Positions 48,780-60,883 of a stretch of 64,000 bases of DNA are shown here, in pieces; position 1 is the first letter of the stretch; the number at the start of each line of letters is the position of its first letter. The DNA lies in assembly GCF_021560035.1 (NCBI RefSeq), contig NZ_CP074373.1, forward strand, positions 48,001 through 112,000. Reading direction: 5' to 3'. The translations under genes were made by a program, and so were the position numbers. The notes below the pieces were generated by a model. The model was not told where the DNA came from. It was given only the letters and a program-made list of their open reading frames with translations, and ran no database searches. Source of the DNA: Virgibacillus sp. NKC19-16. GTDB taxonomy: Bacteria > Bacillota > Bacilli > Bacillales > Amphibacillaceae.

Positions 48780-50171
48780 ATGAAATCTAGTGTTACAGCT
48801 TTTATGAAAAAACATCAATTACTGACGAAGGGCGCAACGGTATTGGTTGGTGTCTCCGGTGGGCCGGATTCGATGGCTCTACTTCACTTTCTTTGTTCGA
48901 TACGTAAGGAATGGGAACTGCGTTTGATCGCCATTTCCATCGATCATCAACTCAGAGACACGGAATCTGAGGCCGATTTAGGCTATGTAAGTAAGATGTG
49001 TGACAGGTGGAATGTAACGTTTATTGGAACGTCCTTAGATGTCCCATCTTACAAGCAGGAAAAGCAGGTTGGAACGCAAATCGCAGCACGCCAGATGCGC
49101 TATGGATTTTTTGCAGAGCAAATGGAAAAATACGAGGCAGATTATTTAGCACTGGGTCACCATGGTGATGATCAAGTTGAAACCATGTTAATGGGGCTCG
49201 TTCGTTCCGCTAATTCAAGTGATTTTTCGGGCATCCCAGTGAAAAGGGATTTTGTTACAGGATGCATTATTCGACCATTGCTGGGAGTGACAAAAAAGGA
49301 AATTAATACTTACCTAGAAGCGAGTGAGATCATTCCAAGAATAGATCCAACAAATAATGAGACCATCTATACGAGAAATTTTTTCAGGAAAAAAACTATT
49401 CCACTACTAAAAGAGAAAAATAGTAATATACATACTACAGTACAGCATTTGAGTGAAACGCTAGGTGAGGATGAGCAGTATTTACGAGCGCAGGCAGGTA
49501 AGGTCTTCAATGAGATTGTAGAATTAGACGAAGAAGGCACGCTTGCGGCATTTGAAATCGATGTGTTTCAAGCACAACACTCTGCTTTACAAAGGCGAAT
49601 ATTTCATCTAATATTAAACTATCTGTATAATAGATTACCGAAGGATTTATCTTACGTTCATGAGGAGCAATTTTTCGCGTTATTACAAAGTGATAAAGGC
49701 AATGTTCAAATTGACTTTCCTGCCCATTTGAAATTGGAAAAAGTGTATGGGAAGCTAATTTTTAACTTTTTACCAGAAGAAGCCCCACCTTCTTTTCATA
49801 AAACGCTGGAAGTACCAGGAAGAGTTGATTTTCCGGATGGTTCCACAGTTACTGCATTTTATAATAATACGTATTACGGACAAGATAAGCATTCCTATTT
49901 TTGTAATAAAGAGGAAATTGCTCTACCATTACATATTAGAACACGCTTGGCCGGGGATAGAATGCATTGGAAGGGACTTGAGGGCAGTAAGAAGCTTAAA
50001 GATATATTTATCGATGCCAAAGTGCCGAAAAAAGATCGTGCGAAATGGCCGATTTTAACCGATAATAATGGAGAAATCCTATGGTTAATTGGATTAAAAA
50101 AAGGACAACCTGATTCTCAGAAAAGTAACACCTCATATATTCAGATAATCTATGAAAAAGGTGACATGTAG
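48780..50171 (+). CDS. tilS: tRNA(Ile)-lysidine synthetase
   Basis: Converts C34 of tRNA-Ile2(CAU) to lysidine, essential for AUA decoding. 463 residues from ATG 48780; TTG 48762 and ATG 48768 are in-frame alternatives and the ribosome site is weak for all. PP-loop SGGPDS (26-31), DHQLRD, and [13 protein letters not shown] are clear, with the TilS C-terminal domain ([24 protein letters not shown]). It precedes hpt by 11 bases, as in B. subtilis. Confidence 0.95.
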   Translation: MKSSVTAFMKKHQLLTKGATVLVGVSGGPDSMALLHFLCSIRKEWELRLIAISIDHQLRDTESEADLGYVSKMCDRWNVTFIGTSLDVPSYKQEKQVGTQIAARQMRYGFFAEQMEKYEADYLALGHHGDDQVETMLMGLVRSANSSDFSGIPVKRDFVTGCIIRPLLGVTKKEINTYLEASEIIPRIDPTNNETIYTRNFFRKKTIPLLKEKNSNIHTTVQHLSETLGEDEQYLRAQAGKVFNEIVELDEEGTLAAFEIDVFQAQHSALQRRIFHLILNYLYNRLPKDLSYVHEEQFFALLQSDKGNVQIDFPAHLKLEKVYGKLIFNFLPEEAPPSFHKTLEVPGRVDFPDGSTVTAFYNNTYYGQDKHSYFCNKEEIALPLHIRTRLAGDRMHWKGLEGSKKLKDIFIDAKVPKKDRAKWPILTDNNGEILWLIGLKKGQPDSQKSNTSYIQIIYEKGDM

Positions 50172-50182
50172 GAGGAACTAGG

Positions 50183-50725
50183 ATGCATAATGATATTAAA
50201 CAGGTATTAATATCAGAAGAGGAAATTGCGGATAAATGCAGGGAACTAGGGCGCCAGCTTACAACGGAATATGACGGGAAATTTCCATTGGCTGTTGGTG
50301 TATTAAAAGGGGCAATGCCATTTATGTCTGACGTACTTCGCCGAATGGAGACATATTTGGAAATGGATTTTATGGATGTATCAAGCTATGGAAGTGGTAC
50401 ACGTTCTTCAGGTGAAGTGAAAATAGTGAAAGATTTGGACGCGAAGGTAGAGGGACGTGATTTATTAATTATCGAGGATATTATCGACAGTGGACTGACC
50501 CTAAAATATCTTGTTGATTTATTTAAGTACCGTAAAGCAAATTCAATTAAAATTGTTACATTGCTTGATAAACCGGCCGGGAGAACGGCAGCCATTAAAG
50601 CAGATCTTGTTGGGTTCGAAGTTCCGAATGAGTTCGTTGTAGGCTATGGCTTGGATTATGATGAAAGGTATCGTAACTTGCCATACATTGGTATATTAAA
50701 GCCAGGAATTTATAGTAAAGGGTAA
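50183..50725 (+). CDS. hpt: Hypoxanthine-guanine phosphoribosyltransferase
   Basis: Salvages hypoxanthine and guanine with PRPP. 180 residues, same length as B. subtilis HprT. PRPP loop [12 protein letters not shown], the flexible-loop segment [20 protein letters not shown], and [23 protein letters not shown] are conserved. TAGGAGGAACTAGG precedes the ATG. In B. subtilis it interacts functionally with TilS and FtsH. Confidence 0.97.
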   Translation: MHNDIKQVLISEEEIADKCRELGRQLTTEYDGKFPLAVGVLKGAMPFMSDVLRRMETYLEMDFMDVSSYGSGTRSSGEVKIVKDLDAKVEGRDLLIIEDIIDSGLTLKYLVDLFKYRKANSIKIVTLLDKPAGRTAAIKADLVGFEVPNEFVVGYGLDYDERYRNLPYIGILKPGIYSKG

Positions 50726-50919
50726 GTATGAGGACAATTAAGTTGATTAAGGTGATTTTATTAGTATAGAATACATATTGTACGATTGTTTTATGCAATA
50801 TTACATAAGGCATGGAGCGATGTGAAATAACCATCATTTCTAAGTGAAATTAGTTGTATTGAAACTTTTTCATATGATAGGATGAAATATAGTTTTTCCC
50901 GTTTGGGAGGAGGTAGGAA

Positions 50920-52938
50920 ATGAAACGGATTTTTGGGAACGCGTTTTTTTGGATACTTATGTTTCTTGTCGTTGTAGCAGTTATATCCGTATTTCAAGGA
51001 GACAACGAAGAAGAAGTACAATTTAATGTACAAGAATTTGAGACAGCTTTAGAAAATGGCGAAATCGAAGAAATGACGATGCAGCCAGCAAATGGGATTA
51101 TGCGTTTTACCGGAACTTTAGTAGATGATGAGCAATCATTTGTTGCGCAAGTTCCTGATAATACACTTTTAATCGAAAGCATTACAACCACGGCAAATGA
51201 GCAAAGTGCGCTTAATGTAGTAGAAGAGGAACAGCCTAGTGCATTTGTTAGTTTTCTAACAATGATGCTTCCGTTTCTGATTATCGGACTAATTTTCTTC
51301 TTTATTCTTAGCCGGGCCCAAGGTGGCGGCGGTGGCGGCGGAGGCCGCATGATGAACTTTGGTAAAAGTAAAGCCAAAATGTATACAGAAGAAAAGAAAA
51401 AAGTTCGCTTTAGTGATGTTGCCGGAGCCGATGAAGAAAAACAAGAACTTGTTGAAATTGTTGACTTTCTGAAGGATCCACGCAAATTCGCACAAGTAGG
51501 TGCACGTATTCCAAAAGGGGTACTATTGGTAGGACCTCCGGGAACAGGTAAAACATTACTTGCCCGTGCGGTTGCAGGTGAAGCTGGCACACCATTCTTC
51601 TCGATAAGTGGTTCAGACTTTGTGGAGATGTTCGTAGGTGTTGGTGCTTCCCGTGTACGTGACTTATTTGAGAATGCGAAAAAGAATTCACCATGTATCA
51701 TATTTATAGATGAAATTGATGCTGTTGGTCGGCAACGTGGTGCAGGTCTTGGTGGTGGACACGATGAACGTGAACAAACATTAAACCAGCTACTTGTTGA
51801 AATGGACGGATTTGGTGCTAATGAAGGAATTATCTTGATTGCCGCAACAAACCGTGCAGATATCCTTGACCCGGCATTACTAAGACCTGGACGTTTTGAC
51901 CGTCAAATAACGGTTGACCGCCCGGATGTTAAAGGACGTCAAGATGTATTAAAAGTTCATGCAAGGGATAAGCCTTTGGCAGATACGGTAGACCTAAAAA
52001 CGGTCGCAATGCGGACACCAGGTTTCACAGGTGCCGATTTAGAGAATTTACTAAATGAAGCAGCACTGGTTGCTGCCAGAAGTGATCGCAATCAGATTAA
52101 TATGATTGATGTTGATGAAGCTATTGATCGTGTTCTCGTAGGTCCTGCTAAGAGAGGAAAAGTTATTTCGAAAAAAGAAAAAGACATTGTGGCACACCAT
52201 GAAAGTGGGCACACTGTTATCGGAATGGTACTTGACGATGCAGATGCTGTGCATAAGGTTACGATCATACCACGCGGTCAAGCCGGGGGTTACGCTGTAC
52301 AACTGCCAAAAGAAGAGCGTTACTTTATGACAAAACCAGAGCTATTTGATAAAGTTATTGGTCTACTGGGTGGTCGTGTTGCTGAGGAAATCATGTTCGG
52401 CGAAGTTAGTACCGGTGCATCCAATGACTTCCAACGAGCTACAGGTATTGTTCGTAAAATGATTACCGAATTCGGTATGAGTGATAAGATTGGCCCACTT
52501 CAATTTACAAGTGGCGGTGGTGGTGATGTTTTCTTAGGTCGTGATATTGGAAACGAGCAGAACTATAGTGATTCTATCGCCCAAGACATTGACGAAGAAA
52601 TGCAAAACTTTATCAACTACTGTTACGAACGTGCAAAATCAATCTTGACAGAACATAAAGATAAGTTAGAGCTTATAGCACAAACGCTTCTTGAAGTAGA
52701 AACATTGGACGCTAAGCAAATTCACGCACTCTTCCATGAAGGTGTACTTCCAGAGCCTGAGGAAGAAGACGAATCAGAAGAAGATGTAAAAGTAAACATC
52801 CAATCAAAAGAAGAAGAGGCTAAGTCAACTGAAGATAAAGAAGATACGGAAAAAAGAGGACCTCTAACGGAACAGGAAAAAGAAGAAATATTTAAAGATA
52901 ACAAGCCTTCTTCAGGTGATACGGATAAAAAAGAATAA
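50920..52938 (+). CDS. ftsH: ATP-dependent zinc metalloprotease FtsH
   Basis: Membrane AAA+ protease for quality control and regulators (SpoVM, Spo0E). 672 residues: membrane helices at about 7-24 and 107-128, a Gly-rich linker, Walker A GPPGTGKT (205-212), Walker [15 protein letters not shown], and zinc site HESGH (427-431). The C-terminal 70 residues after the protease domain are very acidic and longer than in B. subtilis (637 residues). GGGAGGAGG precedes the ATG. Confidence 0.98.
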   Translation: MKRIFGNAFFWILMFLVVVAVISVFQGDNEEEVQFNVQEFETALENGEIEEMTMQPANGIMRFTGTLVDDEQSFVAQVPDNTLLIESITTTANEQSALNVVEEEQPSAFVSFLTMMLPFLIIGLIFFFILSRAQGGGGGGGGRMMNFGKSKAKMYTEEKKKVRFSDVAGADEEKQELVEIVDFLKDPRKFAQVGARIPKGVLLVGPPGTGKTLLARAVAGEAGTPFFSISGSDFVEMFVGVGASRVRDLFENAKKNSPCIIFIDEIDAVGRQRGAGLGGGHDEREQTLNQLLVEMDGFGANEGIILIAATNRADILDPALLRPGRFDRQITVDRPDVKGRQDVLKVHARDKPLADTVDLKTVAMRTPGFTGADLENLLNEAALVAARSDRNQINMIDVDEAIDRVLVGPAKRGKVISKKEKDIVAHHESGHTVIGMVLDDADAVHKVTIIPRGQAGGYAVQLPKEERYFMTKPELFDKVIGLLGGRVAEEIMFGEVSTGASNDFQRATGIVRKMITEFGMSDKIGPLQFTSGGGGDVFLGRDIGNEQNYSDSIAQDIDEEMQNFINYCYERAKSILTEHKDKLELIAQTLLEVETLDAKQIHALFHEGVLPEPEEEDESEEDVKVNIQSKEEEAKSTEDKEDTEKRGPLTEQEKEEIFKDNKPSSGDTDKKE

Positions 52939-52947
52939 GCGTATAGG

Positions 52948-52977
52948 AGCAGTCACTTAGGTGGCTGCTTTTTTTCT
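52948..52977 (+). terminator. Intrinsic terminator after ftsH
   Basis: AGCAGTCAC (52948-52956) pairs with GTGGCTGCT (52961-52969, one T-G), then seven T. Confidence 0.88.
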
Positions 52978-53045
52978 TGTAATAAAGTGTGGTATATTAA
53001 TGAGTAGAAAACGCTAGCTTTTGGGATAGGAAGGTATGGGGTATA

Positions 53046-53813
53046 ATGCTATTTGTACTTGATGTAGGAAATACGAATACAGTGATTGGCGTATTTGAAC
53101 AAGATGAACTAAAGCATGAATGGCGGATTAAAACCGACCGTCATAAAACCGGGGATGAATTTGGCGTATTAATAAAATCACTTTTTGACTATAAGGGACT
53201 AACATTCTTAGATATAGATGGTGTCATCATATCATCCGTAGTTCCTCCAATTATGTATGCACTGGAAGAAATGTGTCACATCTATTTTCGATTAAAACCT
53301 GTCATTGTAGGGAGAGAGACCGCTATATCTGCTTTGAAAATGAGTTACCCGAATCCACATGAGATAGGGGCAGATCGGATCGTTAATGCGGTCGGGGGCA
53401 TTAAAGAATATGGAGCGCCACTTATTATTATTGATTTTGGCACTGCTACAACGTTTTGTTACATAAATAAGCAAGAAGAGTACTTTGGTGGGATTATCTC
53501 TCCGGGAATTAATATCTCAATGGAGGCATTATACAGTAAAGCATCCAAGCTTCCTAAAATTGAAATACAGGCACCAAGTAATGTTGTTGGAACATCGACA
53601 GTAGAGGCTATGCAATCCGGTGTTTATTATGGATATGTGGCACAAGTAGACGGGATCGTCACACGTATCAAACAACAGATGAATATCAATCCGAAAGTAA
53701 TTGCTACAGGTGGACTAGCAGCTTTGATAGGAGATTCAACCGAATGCATCGATCATGTTGATACGTACTTGACGTTAAAGGGATTGAATCTCATTTATCA
53801 GATGAACAAATAG
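53046..53813 (+). CDS. coaX: Type III pantothenate kinase
   Basis: First step of CoA synthesis. 255 residues of the ASKHA fold: [10 protein letters not shown] (6-15), the [14 protein letters not shown] pantothenate site, DFGTATTF, and GGIISPGI. Type III enzymes need a monovalent cation and are not feedback-inhibited by CoA. GGAAGG precedes the ATG. 42 bases before hslO. Confidence 0.96.
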   Translation: MLFVLDVGNTNTVIGVFEQDELKHEWRIKTDRHKTGDEFGVLIKSLFDYKGLTFLDIDGVIISSVVPPIMYALEEMCHIYFRLKPVIVGRETAISALKMSYPNPHEIGADRIVNAVGGIKEYGAPLIIIDFGTATTFCYINKQEEYFGGIISPGINISMEALYSKASKLPKIEIQAPSNVVGTSTVEAMQSGVYYGYVAQVDGIVTRIKQQMNINPKVIATGGLAALIGDSTECIDHVDTYLTLKGLNLIYQMNK

Positions 53814-53855
53814 ACATAAAAATTCATGAACAATCTATAGAAGGAGCTTGGCATT

Positions 53856-54728
53856 ATGGAAGATTATTTAGTAAAAGCAACTACATATAACGGTATGGTA
53901 CGTGCTTATGGCGTAATTTCTACAGACGCGGTTAAAGAAGTGTGCAGGAGACAGGATACTTGGGCGACCGCTTCTGCTGCTTTAGGCCGTACGATTACCA
54001 TAACAGCGATGATGGGCGCCATGCTCAAAGGAGAAGACTCCATTACCGTAAAGGTACAAGGTGATGGCCCGGTCGGTGGTATCATTGCTGATGGTAATGC
54101 GAAGGCAGAGGTTCGTGGATATATATCAAATCCGCATGTTGACTTTGACTTAAATGCGTTTGGAAAATTGGATGTCGCACGTGCTGTAGGTACACAAGGA
54201 ACTGTCAGTGTCGTAAAAGACCTTGGATTGAAGGATTATTTTACCGGGGAAGTTCCGATTATTTCCGGGGAAATTGGAGAAGACTTTACATATTACTTTG
54301 CACATTCGGAGCAGACACCTTCTGCTGTAGGTGCAGGTGTATTGGTTAATCCTGATCACTCGGTACTTGCTTCTGGTGGGTTTATTATTCAGGTGATGCC
54401 AGGAGCCACTGAGGAGATCATTGAACAATTAGAAGCGAGGGTTCAGGCCTTCCCTACACTATCAACACTCATTCAAGAAGGGAATACACCAGAGGGGCTC
54501 CTGGAGCACTTGTTTCCTGAGGAAGAGGTAAAGATACTTGAACGCCTCCCGGTTAAATTCCGTTGTAGATGCTCCAGAGAGCGATTTGAACAAGCCATGA
54601 TTGGATTAGGAAATAAGGAAATCGAGGCCATGATTGAAGAGGACCATGGGGCAGAAGTAAGCTGTCATTTCTGCAATGAAGTCTATCATTTTACCGAAGA
54701 GGAACTTCAAACATTGATAAAACAGTAA
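53856..54728 (+). CDS. hslO: Redox-regulated chaperone Hsp33
   Basis: Chaperone activated by oxidation. 290 residues; the C-terminal zinc switch C237-x-C239 and C270-xx-C273 is intact. N-terminal [27 protein letters not shown] and [14 protein letters not shown] are family blocks. GAAGGAG precedes the ATG. Followed by yacD and cysK. Confidence 0.97.
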   Translation: MEDYLVKATTYNGMVRAYGVISTDAVKEVCRRQDTWATASAALGRTITITAMMGAMLKGEDSITVKVQGDGPVGGIIADGNAKAEVRGYISNPHVDFDLNAFGKLDVARAVGTQGTVSVVKDLGLKDYFTGEVPIISGEIGEDFTYYFAHSEQTPSAVGAGVLVNPDHSVLASGGFIIQVMPGATEEIIEQLEARVQAFPTLSTLIQEGNTPEGLLEHLFPEEEVKILERLPVKFRCRCSRERFEQAMIGLGNKEIEAMIEEDHGAEVSCHFCNEVYHFTEEELQTLIKQ

Positions 54729-54750
54729 ACAAACAACTTGGAGGATAGCT

Positions 54751-55653
54751 ATGTCGAGAAAATTACTCCTAGCACTTATTGTAGTTCTTCTGATTACAAA
54801 TATTGCAACATTATTGTTTTGGGATAATGAGCAATCCATTGTAAGGAATAATGATGAAGAAATAGAGATAAACAATGACGGGTCTGTAGCATCCATCGAT
54901 GGAGAAGCGATTAGCTACGAGGAATGGATGGATTCTCTCAGGAATTCTTACGGAGAAAATCAACTCGAGGCGATGATCGATCAGGCTGTTGTAAATCAAT
55001 TAGCTGAAGCGAAAAAAATAGATGTTCATGAGAAGGTTATAGAACGCGAAGTTGCTTTATTAACATCGATGCAAGGAGTTACGGGCGAACAAGAATTTGA
55101 GGAAAAAGAGGAAGAATGGAGAGAAGATATACGTTATCGCTATCAATTGCAACAACTTTTGACGGAGGATACATCCATTCCTGAGGAAGAAGTTGAAAGC
55201 TATTATAATCAATATGGGAACGAATATGATTTCGCGTCTTCTATGCAGCTTTCCCATATTGTAGTGCAAAATTTTGAGACGGCAGAAAAAGTAATAGGGG
55301 AGTTAGAAGAGGGGGCTTCCTTCGATTTGCTTGCACAGGAATATTCAATAGATGAAGAGTCAGCAAGTGATGGTGGGTACCTTGGGTTTATTCGTACAAA
55401 TAGTCAATTTTTCCCGAATGGGTACGAAGAGGTAGCTGCAGATATGGAGGAATATTCCTATAGCGAACCGTTTGAAGCAGATACGGGAGTAGCTATTATT
55501 TATCTTCATCGAAAACTTCAATCCATCGATTTCACCTATGATGAAATAAAGCCATATGTTGAAAGTGAGTTGGCATTGAATGAAATGGATCAATCACTCC
55601 AGGCGGATCCATTATGGGAAGAGTTAGACATAGAATGGATATATGGGGAGTAA
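54751..55653 (+). CDS. yacD: Peptidylprolyl isomerase of the PrsA/parvulin type (YacD)
   Basis: 300 residues: N-terminal signal anchor (about 5-23, LLLALIVVLLITNIATLLF, no lipobox cysteine), SurA_N-like helices, and a parvulin PPIase domain (about 165-255) with QLSHIVVQ, FDLLAQEYSIDEESASDGGYLGF. Probably a membrane-anchored extracytoplasmic foldase. Strongly acidic. TTGGAGG precedes the ATG. Confidence 0.92.
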   Translation: MSRKLLLALIVVLLITNIATLLFWDNEQSIVRNNDEEIEINNDGSVASIDGEAISYEEWMDSLRNSYGENQLEAMIDQAVVNQLAEAKKIDVHEKVIEREVALLTSMQGVTGEQEFEEKEEEWREDIRYRYQLQQLLTEDTSIPEEEVESYYNQYGNEYDFASSMQLSHIVVQNFETAEKVIGELEEGASFDLLAQEYSIDEESASDGGYLGFIRTNSQFFPNGYEEVAADMEEYSYSEPFEADTGVAIIYLHRKLQSIDFTYDEIKPYVESELALNEMDQSLQADPLWEELDIEWIYGE

Positions 55654-55682
55654 GCTGACATAGGGTTTAACAGGTGTATTAG

Positions 55683-55711
55683 TTGACAATATAACGTGAA
55701 AAGCGTAAATT
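55683..55711 (+). promoter_or_regulatory. Sigma-A promoter of cysK
   Basis: TTGACA (55683-55688), 17 bases, TAAATT (55706-55711), 44 bases before the ATG. No S-box or T-box leader fits in this space. Confidence 0.6.
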
Positions 55712-55754
55712 GTAATTAATCATACGAAATAACTAGGGATTAGGAGGCATTTCC

Positions 55755-56681
55755 ATGAGAGTAGCTAATGATATTGCTGGTTTAATTGGGGAAACACCGA
55801 TTGTTAAATTAAATCGCATGACAGATGAAGATAGTGCAGATATTTATTTGAAATTGGAATTTATGAATCCGGGCAGTTCGGTGAAAGATCGTATTGCCAT
55901 GTCCATGATCGAAGCAGCAGAAAAAAATGGTTCTTTAAAAGATGGTGACACCATTATTGAGCCAACAAGCGGTAATACGGGCATTGGCCTTGCAATGGTC
56001 GGAGCAGCAAAAGGCTATAAGACGATTTTAGTAATGCCTGATACAATGAGTAAGGAACGTCGTAATCTACTCCGTGCTTATGGGGCTGAGTTAGTATTGA
56101 CCCCGGGAGCTGAAGCGATGAAAGGTGCGATTAAAAAAGCAGAAGAACTAAAAGAAGAAAATGGTTATTTCATGCCACAGCAATTTAATAATGAAGCAAA
56201 CACGGAAGTCCATGCACGAACCACAGGGAAAGAAATTGTTGAACAAATGAGTGATGGGCTGGACGCATTTGTTTCCGGAATTGGAACAGGTGGAACAATT
56301 ACCGGTGCAGGTAAAGTGTTGAAGGATAATTTTGATGGGATTAAACTCTATGCGGTAGAGCCTGAAGACTCCCCGGTTTTATCTGGTGGATCCCCAGGTC
56401 CACATAAAATCCAGGGGCTTGGCGCAGGATTTGTTCCAAAAATATTGAATACAGACATCTATGAAGAAGTGATCCAAATATCAAATGAAGAATCATTTGA
56501 AACATCACGCAAAGTTGCAACAACCAATGGAATACTGGGAGGAGTCTCAGCTGGAGCCGCAGTTGCCGCAGCCCAAAAGGTTGCAAAACAATTAGGCAAA
56601 GGCAAGAAAGTACTTGCAGTTATACCTGATAACGGGGAACGCTATTTATCTACTCCTCTGTATCAATTTGATGAAGAATAA
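55755..56681 (+). CDS. cysK: Cysteine synthase A (O-acetylserine sulfhydrylase)
   Basis: PLP enzyme that makes cysteine from O-acetylserine and sulfide. 308 residues: PLP lysine K44 in SSVKDR, TSGNTG (71-76), and the phosphate loop [20 protein letters not shown] precedes the ATG. In B. subtilis the pab genes follow; here a terminator and then folP. Confidence 0.97.
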   Translation: MRVANDIAGLIGETPIVKLNRMTDEDSADIYLKLEFMNPGSSVKDRIAMSMIEAAEKNGSLKDGDTIIEPTSGNTGIGLAMVGAAKGYKTILVMPDTMSKERRNLLRAYGAELVLTPGAEAMKGAIKKAEELKEENGYFMPQQFNNEANTEVHARTTGKEIVEQMSDGLDAFVSGIGTGGTITGAGKVLKDNFDGIKLYAVEPEDSPVLSGGSPGPHKIQGLGAGFVPKILNTDIYEEVIQISNEESFETSRKVATTNGILGGVSAGAAVAAAQKVAKQLGKGKKVLAVIPDNGERYLSTPLYQFDEE

Positions 56682-56698
56682 ATAGTCTAAGGACGTGA

Positions 56699-56739
56699 GG
56701 GATTAGCATCGAAAATAATTTGATGCTAGTCCTTTTTTG
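56699..56739 (+). terminator. Intrinsic terminator after cysK
   Basis: GGGATTAGCATC (56699-56710) pairs with GATGCTAGTCC (56722-56732, one G-T), then TTTTTT. Confidence 0.9.
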
Positions 56740-56764
56740 TTATGATAAGATTAAACTAGAAAAC

Positions 56765-56904
56765 TTGACATCCGCTAAACGTATTCTTAGAAATAAGTAC
56801 TTTGCTTTCTTAGAAACCCTTATACTTGGAGCGCAAGCCATTAATAGCGGATGCATTAGCCAGCACTTATGCAGTTAAAAAAGTGGTGATACTTTCTTAA
56901 CTGC
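56765..56904 (+). promoter_or_regulatory. Structured leader region upstream of folP
   Basis: CATCCGCTA (56769-56777) is the exact reverse complement of TAGCGGATG (56845-56853), and GCAGTTAA (56871-56878) of TTAACTGC (56897-56904) with further AAAGT/ACTTT pairing. TTGACA at 56765-56770 could be a -35 (TAGAAA 17 bases later is a poor -10). There is no T-run. It may be an RNA leader; I cannot match it to a known riboswitch. Confidence 0.4.
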
Positions 56905-56940
56905 TAAATAAAATTAGTGGAAGAAGGTAAAAATAGGATT

Positions 56941-57771
56941 ATGATCTTAAAAACAACGACAAAATCATTTGATTTATCCGATCGTACACATATAATGGGG
57001 ATTCTAAATGTCACCCCGGACTCTTTTTCAGATGGCGGTAGTTATACGACGATTGAAAATGCGGTTAAACAGGCTATGGAGATGGAAAAACTCGGTGCTG
57101 ATATAATTGATATTGGCGGGGAATCCACACGTCCGGATCATGAGCCTGTATCAGAAGAAGAAGAGGCGCGGCGCGTTGTACCGATGATTCAAGCAGTCAA
57201 GGAAAAAATTAATATACCGATTTCCATCGACACATACAAAGCAGAAACAGCTCGCCAGGCGGTTGAAGCAGGTGCTGAAATCATTAATGACGTGTGGGGC
57301 GCGAAAATGGATCCCGAAATTGCTCATGTAGCTGCGGATTATCAAGTTCCGATTATTCTAATGCATAACCGTACAACTAAGGATTACACTTTCCTGATTG
57401 ATGACATGAAAAAAGATTTAGCGGAAAGTATTACGATTGCTTTAAAAGCTGGTGTTACTAGAGAAAATATTGTGCTGGATCCGGGTGTAGGATTTGCCAA
57501 AACAGCGGAAGATAATTTAGTTGTCATGAACAACCTGGAGCAATTCGCTAATTTAGGCTACCCATTATTATTAGGAACTTCACGCAAACGATTTATCGGT
57601 GGGGTATTGGACCTTCCTGCAGAAGAACGGGATAACGGAACTGGAGCAACAACTTGTTTAGGTATCACAAAGGGTGCTCAAATCATTCGTGTACACAATG
57701 TAAAAGCAAATGCAGAAATGGCAAAAATGATGGATGCCATGCTCGCTGAAGGAGGGAAGACAGTTGGATAA
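56941..57771 (+). CDS. folP: Dihydropteroate synthase
   Basis: Joins dihydropterin pyrophosphate to p-aminobenzoate; target of sulfonamides. 276 residues from ATG 56941; a GTG at 56917 is in frame but without ribosome site. TIM barrel with ILNVTPDSFSDGG (21-33), GGESTRP, IINDVWG, VLDPGVGFAKT, and GTSRKRF. First gene of folP-folB-folK; folB starts inside it by 8 bases. The pabB-pabA-pabC genes that precede it in B. subtilis are absent. Confidence 0.95.
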   Translation: MILKTTTKSFDLSDRTHIMGILNVTPDSFSDGGSYTTIENAVKQAMEMEKLGADIIDIGGESTRPDHEPVSEEEEARRVVPMIQAVKEKINIPISIDTYKAETARQAVEAGAEIINDVWGAKMDPEIAHVAADYQVPIILMHNRTTKDYTFLIDDMKKDLAESITIALKAGVTRENIVLDPGVGFAKTAEDNLVVMNNLEQFANLGYPLLLGTSRKRFIGGVLDLPAEERDNGTGATTCLGITKGAQIIRVHNVKANAEMAKMMDAMLAEGGKTVG

Positions 57772-58129
57772 AATTATGTTAAATACGATGCAATTTTATG
57801 GCTTCCATGGTTTGTTGCCGGAAGAAAATAAGCTTGGACAACGGTTTAACGTAGATGTGGAACTTTTCATGGATTTAAAAAGACCCGGCAAGACAGATGA
57901 TATGAACGACTCTATCCATTATGGACAGGTCTATGAGCTTATAAAGGAAATTGCAGAAGGTGAGGCGAAGCATCTAATTGAAGCAGTAGCAGAGACTATT
58001 GCTGAGGCTTTACTTACTTCCTTTGAATTATTAACAGCCTGCACGGTAAAGGTTACAAAGCCTGACCCACCTATCCCGGGACATTACCAATCCGTAGCTG
58101 TAGAAATCTTCCGGGAGAAAACTGTATGA
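57764..58129 (+). CDS. folB: Dihydroneopterin aldolase
   Basis: Makes 6-hydroxymethyl-dihydropterin. 121 residues from a TTG (57764) behind GGAGGG, matching the B. subtilis N-terminus (MDK...). FYGFHGLLPEENKLGQRF with the conserved glutamate, and KVTKPDPPIPGHYQSVAVEI with the catalytic lysine, are present. Overlaps folP by 8 and folK by 4 bases. Confidence 0.96.
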   Translation: MDKIMLNTMQFYGFHGLLPEENKLGQRFNVDVELFMDLKRPGKTDDMNDSIHYGQVYELIKEIAEGEAKHLIEAVAETIAEALLTSFELLTACTVKVTKPDPPIPGHYQSVAVEIFREKTV

Positions 58130-58638
58130 ATAACGCATTTATCGCTTTAGGATCTAATATTGAGCCAAGAAAAGAATACCTGAAAGTAGCTATAGATACA
58201 CTCTCAGAGGATGATTCCATTTTTATCCGCAAAAAGTCATCAATCTATGAAACTGCGCCAGTAGGCTATACAGACCAGTCGGATTTTTTAAATATGGTTA
58301 TTGAGATAGATACATCACGCACCTCTTATGATTTATTGCGGTTTTGTCAGAAGCTGGAGCAAAAATTGGGCCGGGATCGCAAAATTCGGTTTGGGCCCAG
58401 AACAATAGATCTTGACATTTTGATATATAATCAAGAGAATAGTGAAATAGAAAGTTTAATTATTCCACACCCAAGAATGCATGAGCGAGCATTCGTACTT
58501 ATTCCATTAGATGAAATTGCACCAGGGTTAATCATACCAACATGGGGGAAGCGCGTGCGGGACTTTTTAAAGGAGCTTCCGGCATCTGATATAAGGGATG
58601 TAACAAAATGGATGCAAAATGAATCGGCGGAAGGATAA
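58126..58638 (+). CDS. folK: Hydroxymethyldihydropterin pyrophosphokinase
   Basis: Transfers pyrophosphate from ATP to hydroxymethyl-dihydropterin. 170 residues: ALGSNIEPRKEYL, GPRTIDLDILIY with the metal-binding aspartates, and PHPRMHERAFVLIPL. ATGA overlap with folB. The next frame, a dusB remnant, starts on its stop codon (TAATG). Confidence 0.96.
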   Translation: MNNAFIALGSNIEPRKEYLKVAIDTLSEDDSIFIRKKSSIYETAPVGYTDQSDFLNMVIEIDTSRTSYDLLRFCQKLEQKLGRDRKIRFGPRTIDLDILIYNQENSEIESLIIPHPRMHERAFVLIPLDEIAPGLIIPTWGKRVRDFLKELPASDIRDVTKWMQNESAEG

Positions 58639-58832
58639 TGAAGAGGCCCATAAAGGGTGTGAAAATAGCGATCATGGAAGTGCGCAAACATGCTGCTTGG
58701 TACCTAAAAGGACTCAAAAGGAATGGGAAAGTAAGAAAACAAACTAACCATGCCGACGAAGCCCGCGAGGAATTAGTAGATATTTTATTCACGTATACGA
58801 ATGAGTTAGAGGTGGCAGGAAGGGCTTATTAA
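58638..58832 (+). pseudogene. dusB: C-terminal remnant of dusB (tRNA-dihydrouridine synthase)
   Basis: A 64-codon frame whose residues EVRKHAAWYLKGLKRNGKVRK and the following AREELVDILFTYTNELE match the C-terminal helical domain of DusB/YacF. The 5' three quarters with the flavin barrel are gone, as is yazB, which normally lies between folK and dusB. An ATG overlapping the folK stop and a GGAAGGA site mean the fragment may still be translated, but it cannot have synthase activity. Confidence 0.85.
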
Positions 58833-58840
58833 TACGCAAA

Positions 58841-58903
58841 GCGACTGCCGGTGGTTATACATTGGCAGTTTCTCCTGCTTTAACGTGAAAAAACAGGCTT
58901 TTT
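58841..58903 (+). terminator. Weak hairpins after the dusB remnant
   Basis: ACTGCC (58844-58849) pairs with GGCAGT (58864-58869) with a short T stretch, and CCTG/CAGG with CTTTTTT lies at about 58876-58903. Either could end the fol transcript. Confidence 0.4.
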
Positions 58904-58940
58904 TCTATATACTTACATATATAAATGACTGGAGTGATGA

Positions 58941-60425
<1,485 letters not shown>

Positions 60426-60527
60426 GCAGACCCTGAAAATGAGCTCACAAGGAATGAATCTTAAGTTGATAGGGGATCTTTGTTTGTCAGATAAGAAGTA
60501 AAAAGTTTCATATCTGCATAAGTGCAA

Positions 60528-60567
60528 CTAATCCTTTTGCCTTCACGGCAAAAGGATTAGTTTTCTA
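60528..60567 (+). terminator. Intrinsic terminator after lysS
   Basis: CTAATCCTTTTGCC (60528-60541) pairs perfectly with GGCAAAAGGATTAG (60547-60560), then TTTTCT. Confidence 0.92.
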
Positions 60568-60883
60568 ATGGGCTCTTTCTTTTATCATGCAGATGCTCAT
60601 TGGTTGTGAGTGTTGGCTTTGACATGTCACTAAAAAGACGTGGATTCCAAAGTATGAGGGGTTTATTATTTAGGATTCGGGTAAACTATACGAACAGGCG
60701 TTAAACTAGTGTTGTCCAGTATTTATGAACGTTTAATCTTGGATTAACAAATAGTAAAATATAAATTACCATTTATTTCTTTTTAAAAGACTCTTGATTT
60801 TCGTAAATAATCATGGTAAATTTATTATCGTTGCTTAAACAAAAGACGACAAAAAACACGACAAAATGGATTTAAATAATCTA
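60568..60883. other. AT-rich spacer before the rRNA promoters
   Basis: About 315 bases between the lysS terminator and rrn P1. I see no gene, repeat or defined site; AT-tracts nearer P1 could act as an UP-like element. Confidence 0.5.

Noticed and set aside
50726..50919. Promoter for ftsH
   Set aside because: TTGATT with TATAGA at 16 bases, and TTGAAA without a good -10, are too weak to call.
56741..56940. Possible tetrahydrofolate riboswitch or T-box before folP
   Set aside because: ATCCGCT-like bases and long helices are present, but the core motifs of the THF riboswitch and the T-box TGGNACCGCG sequence are not; listed only as a structured leader.
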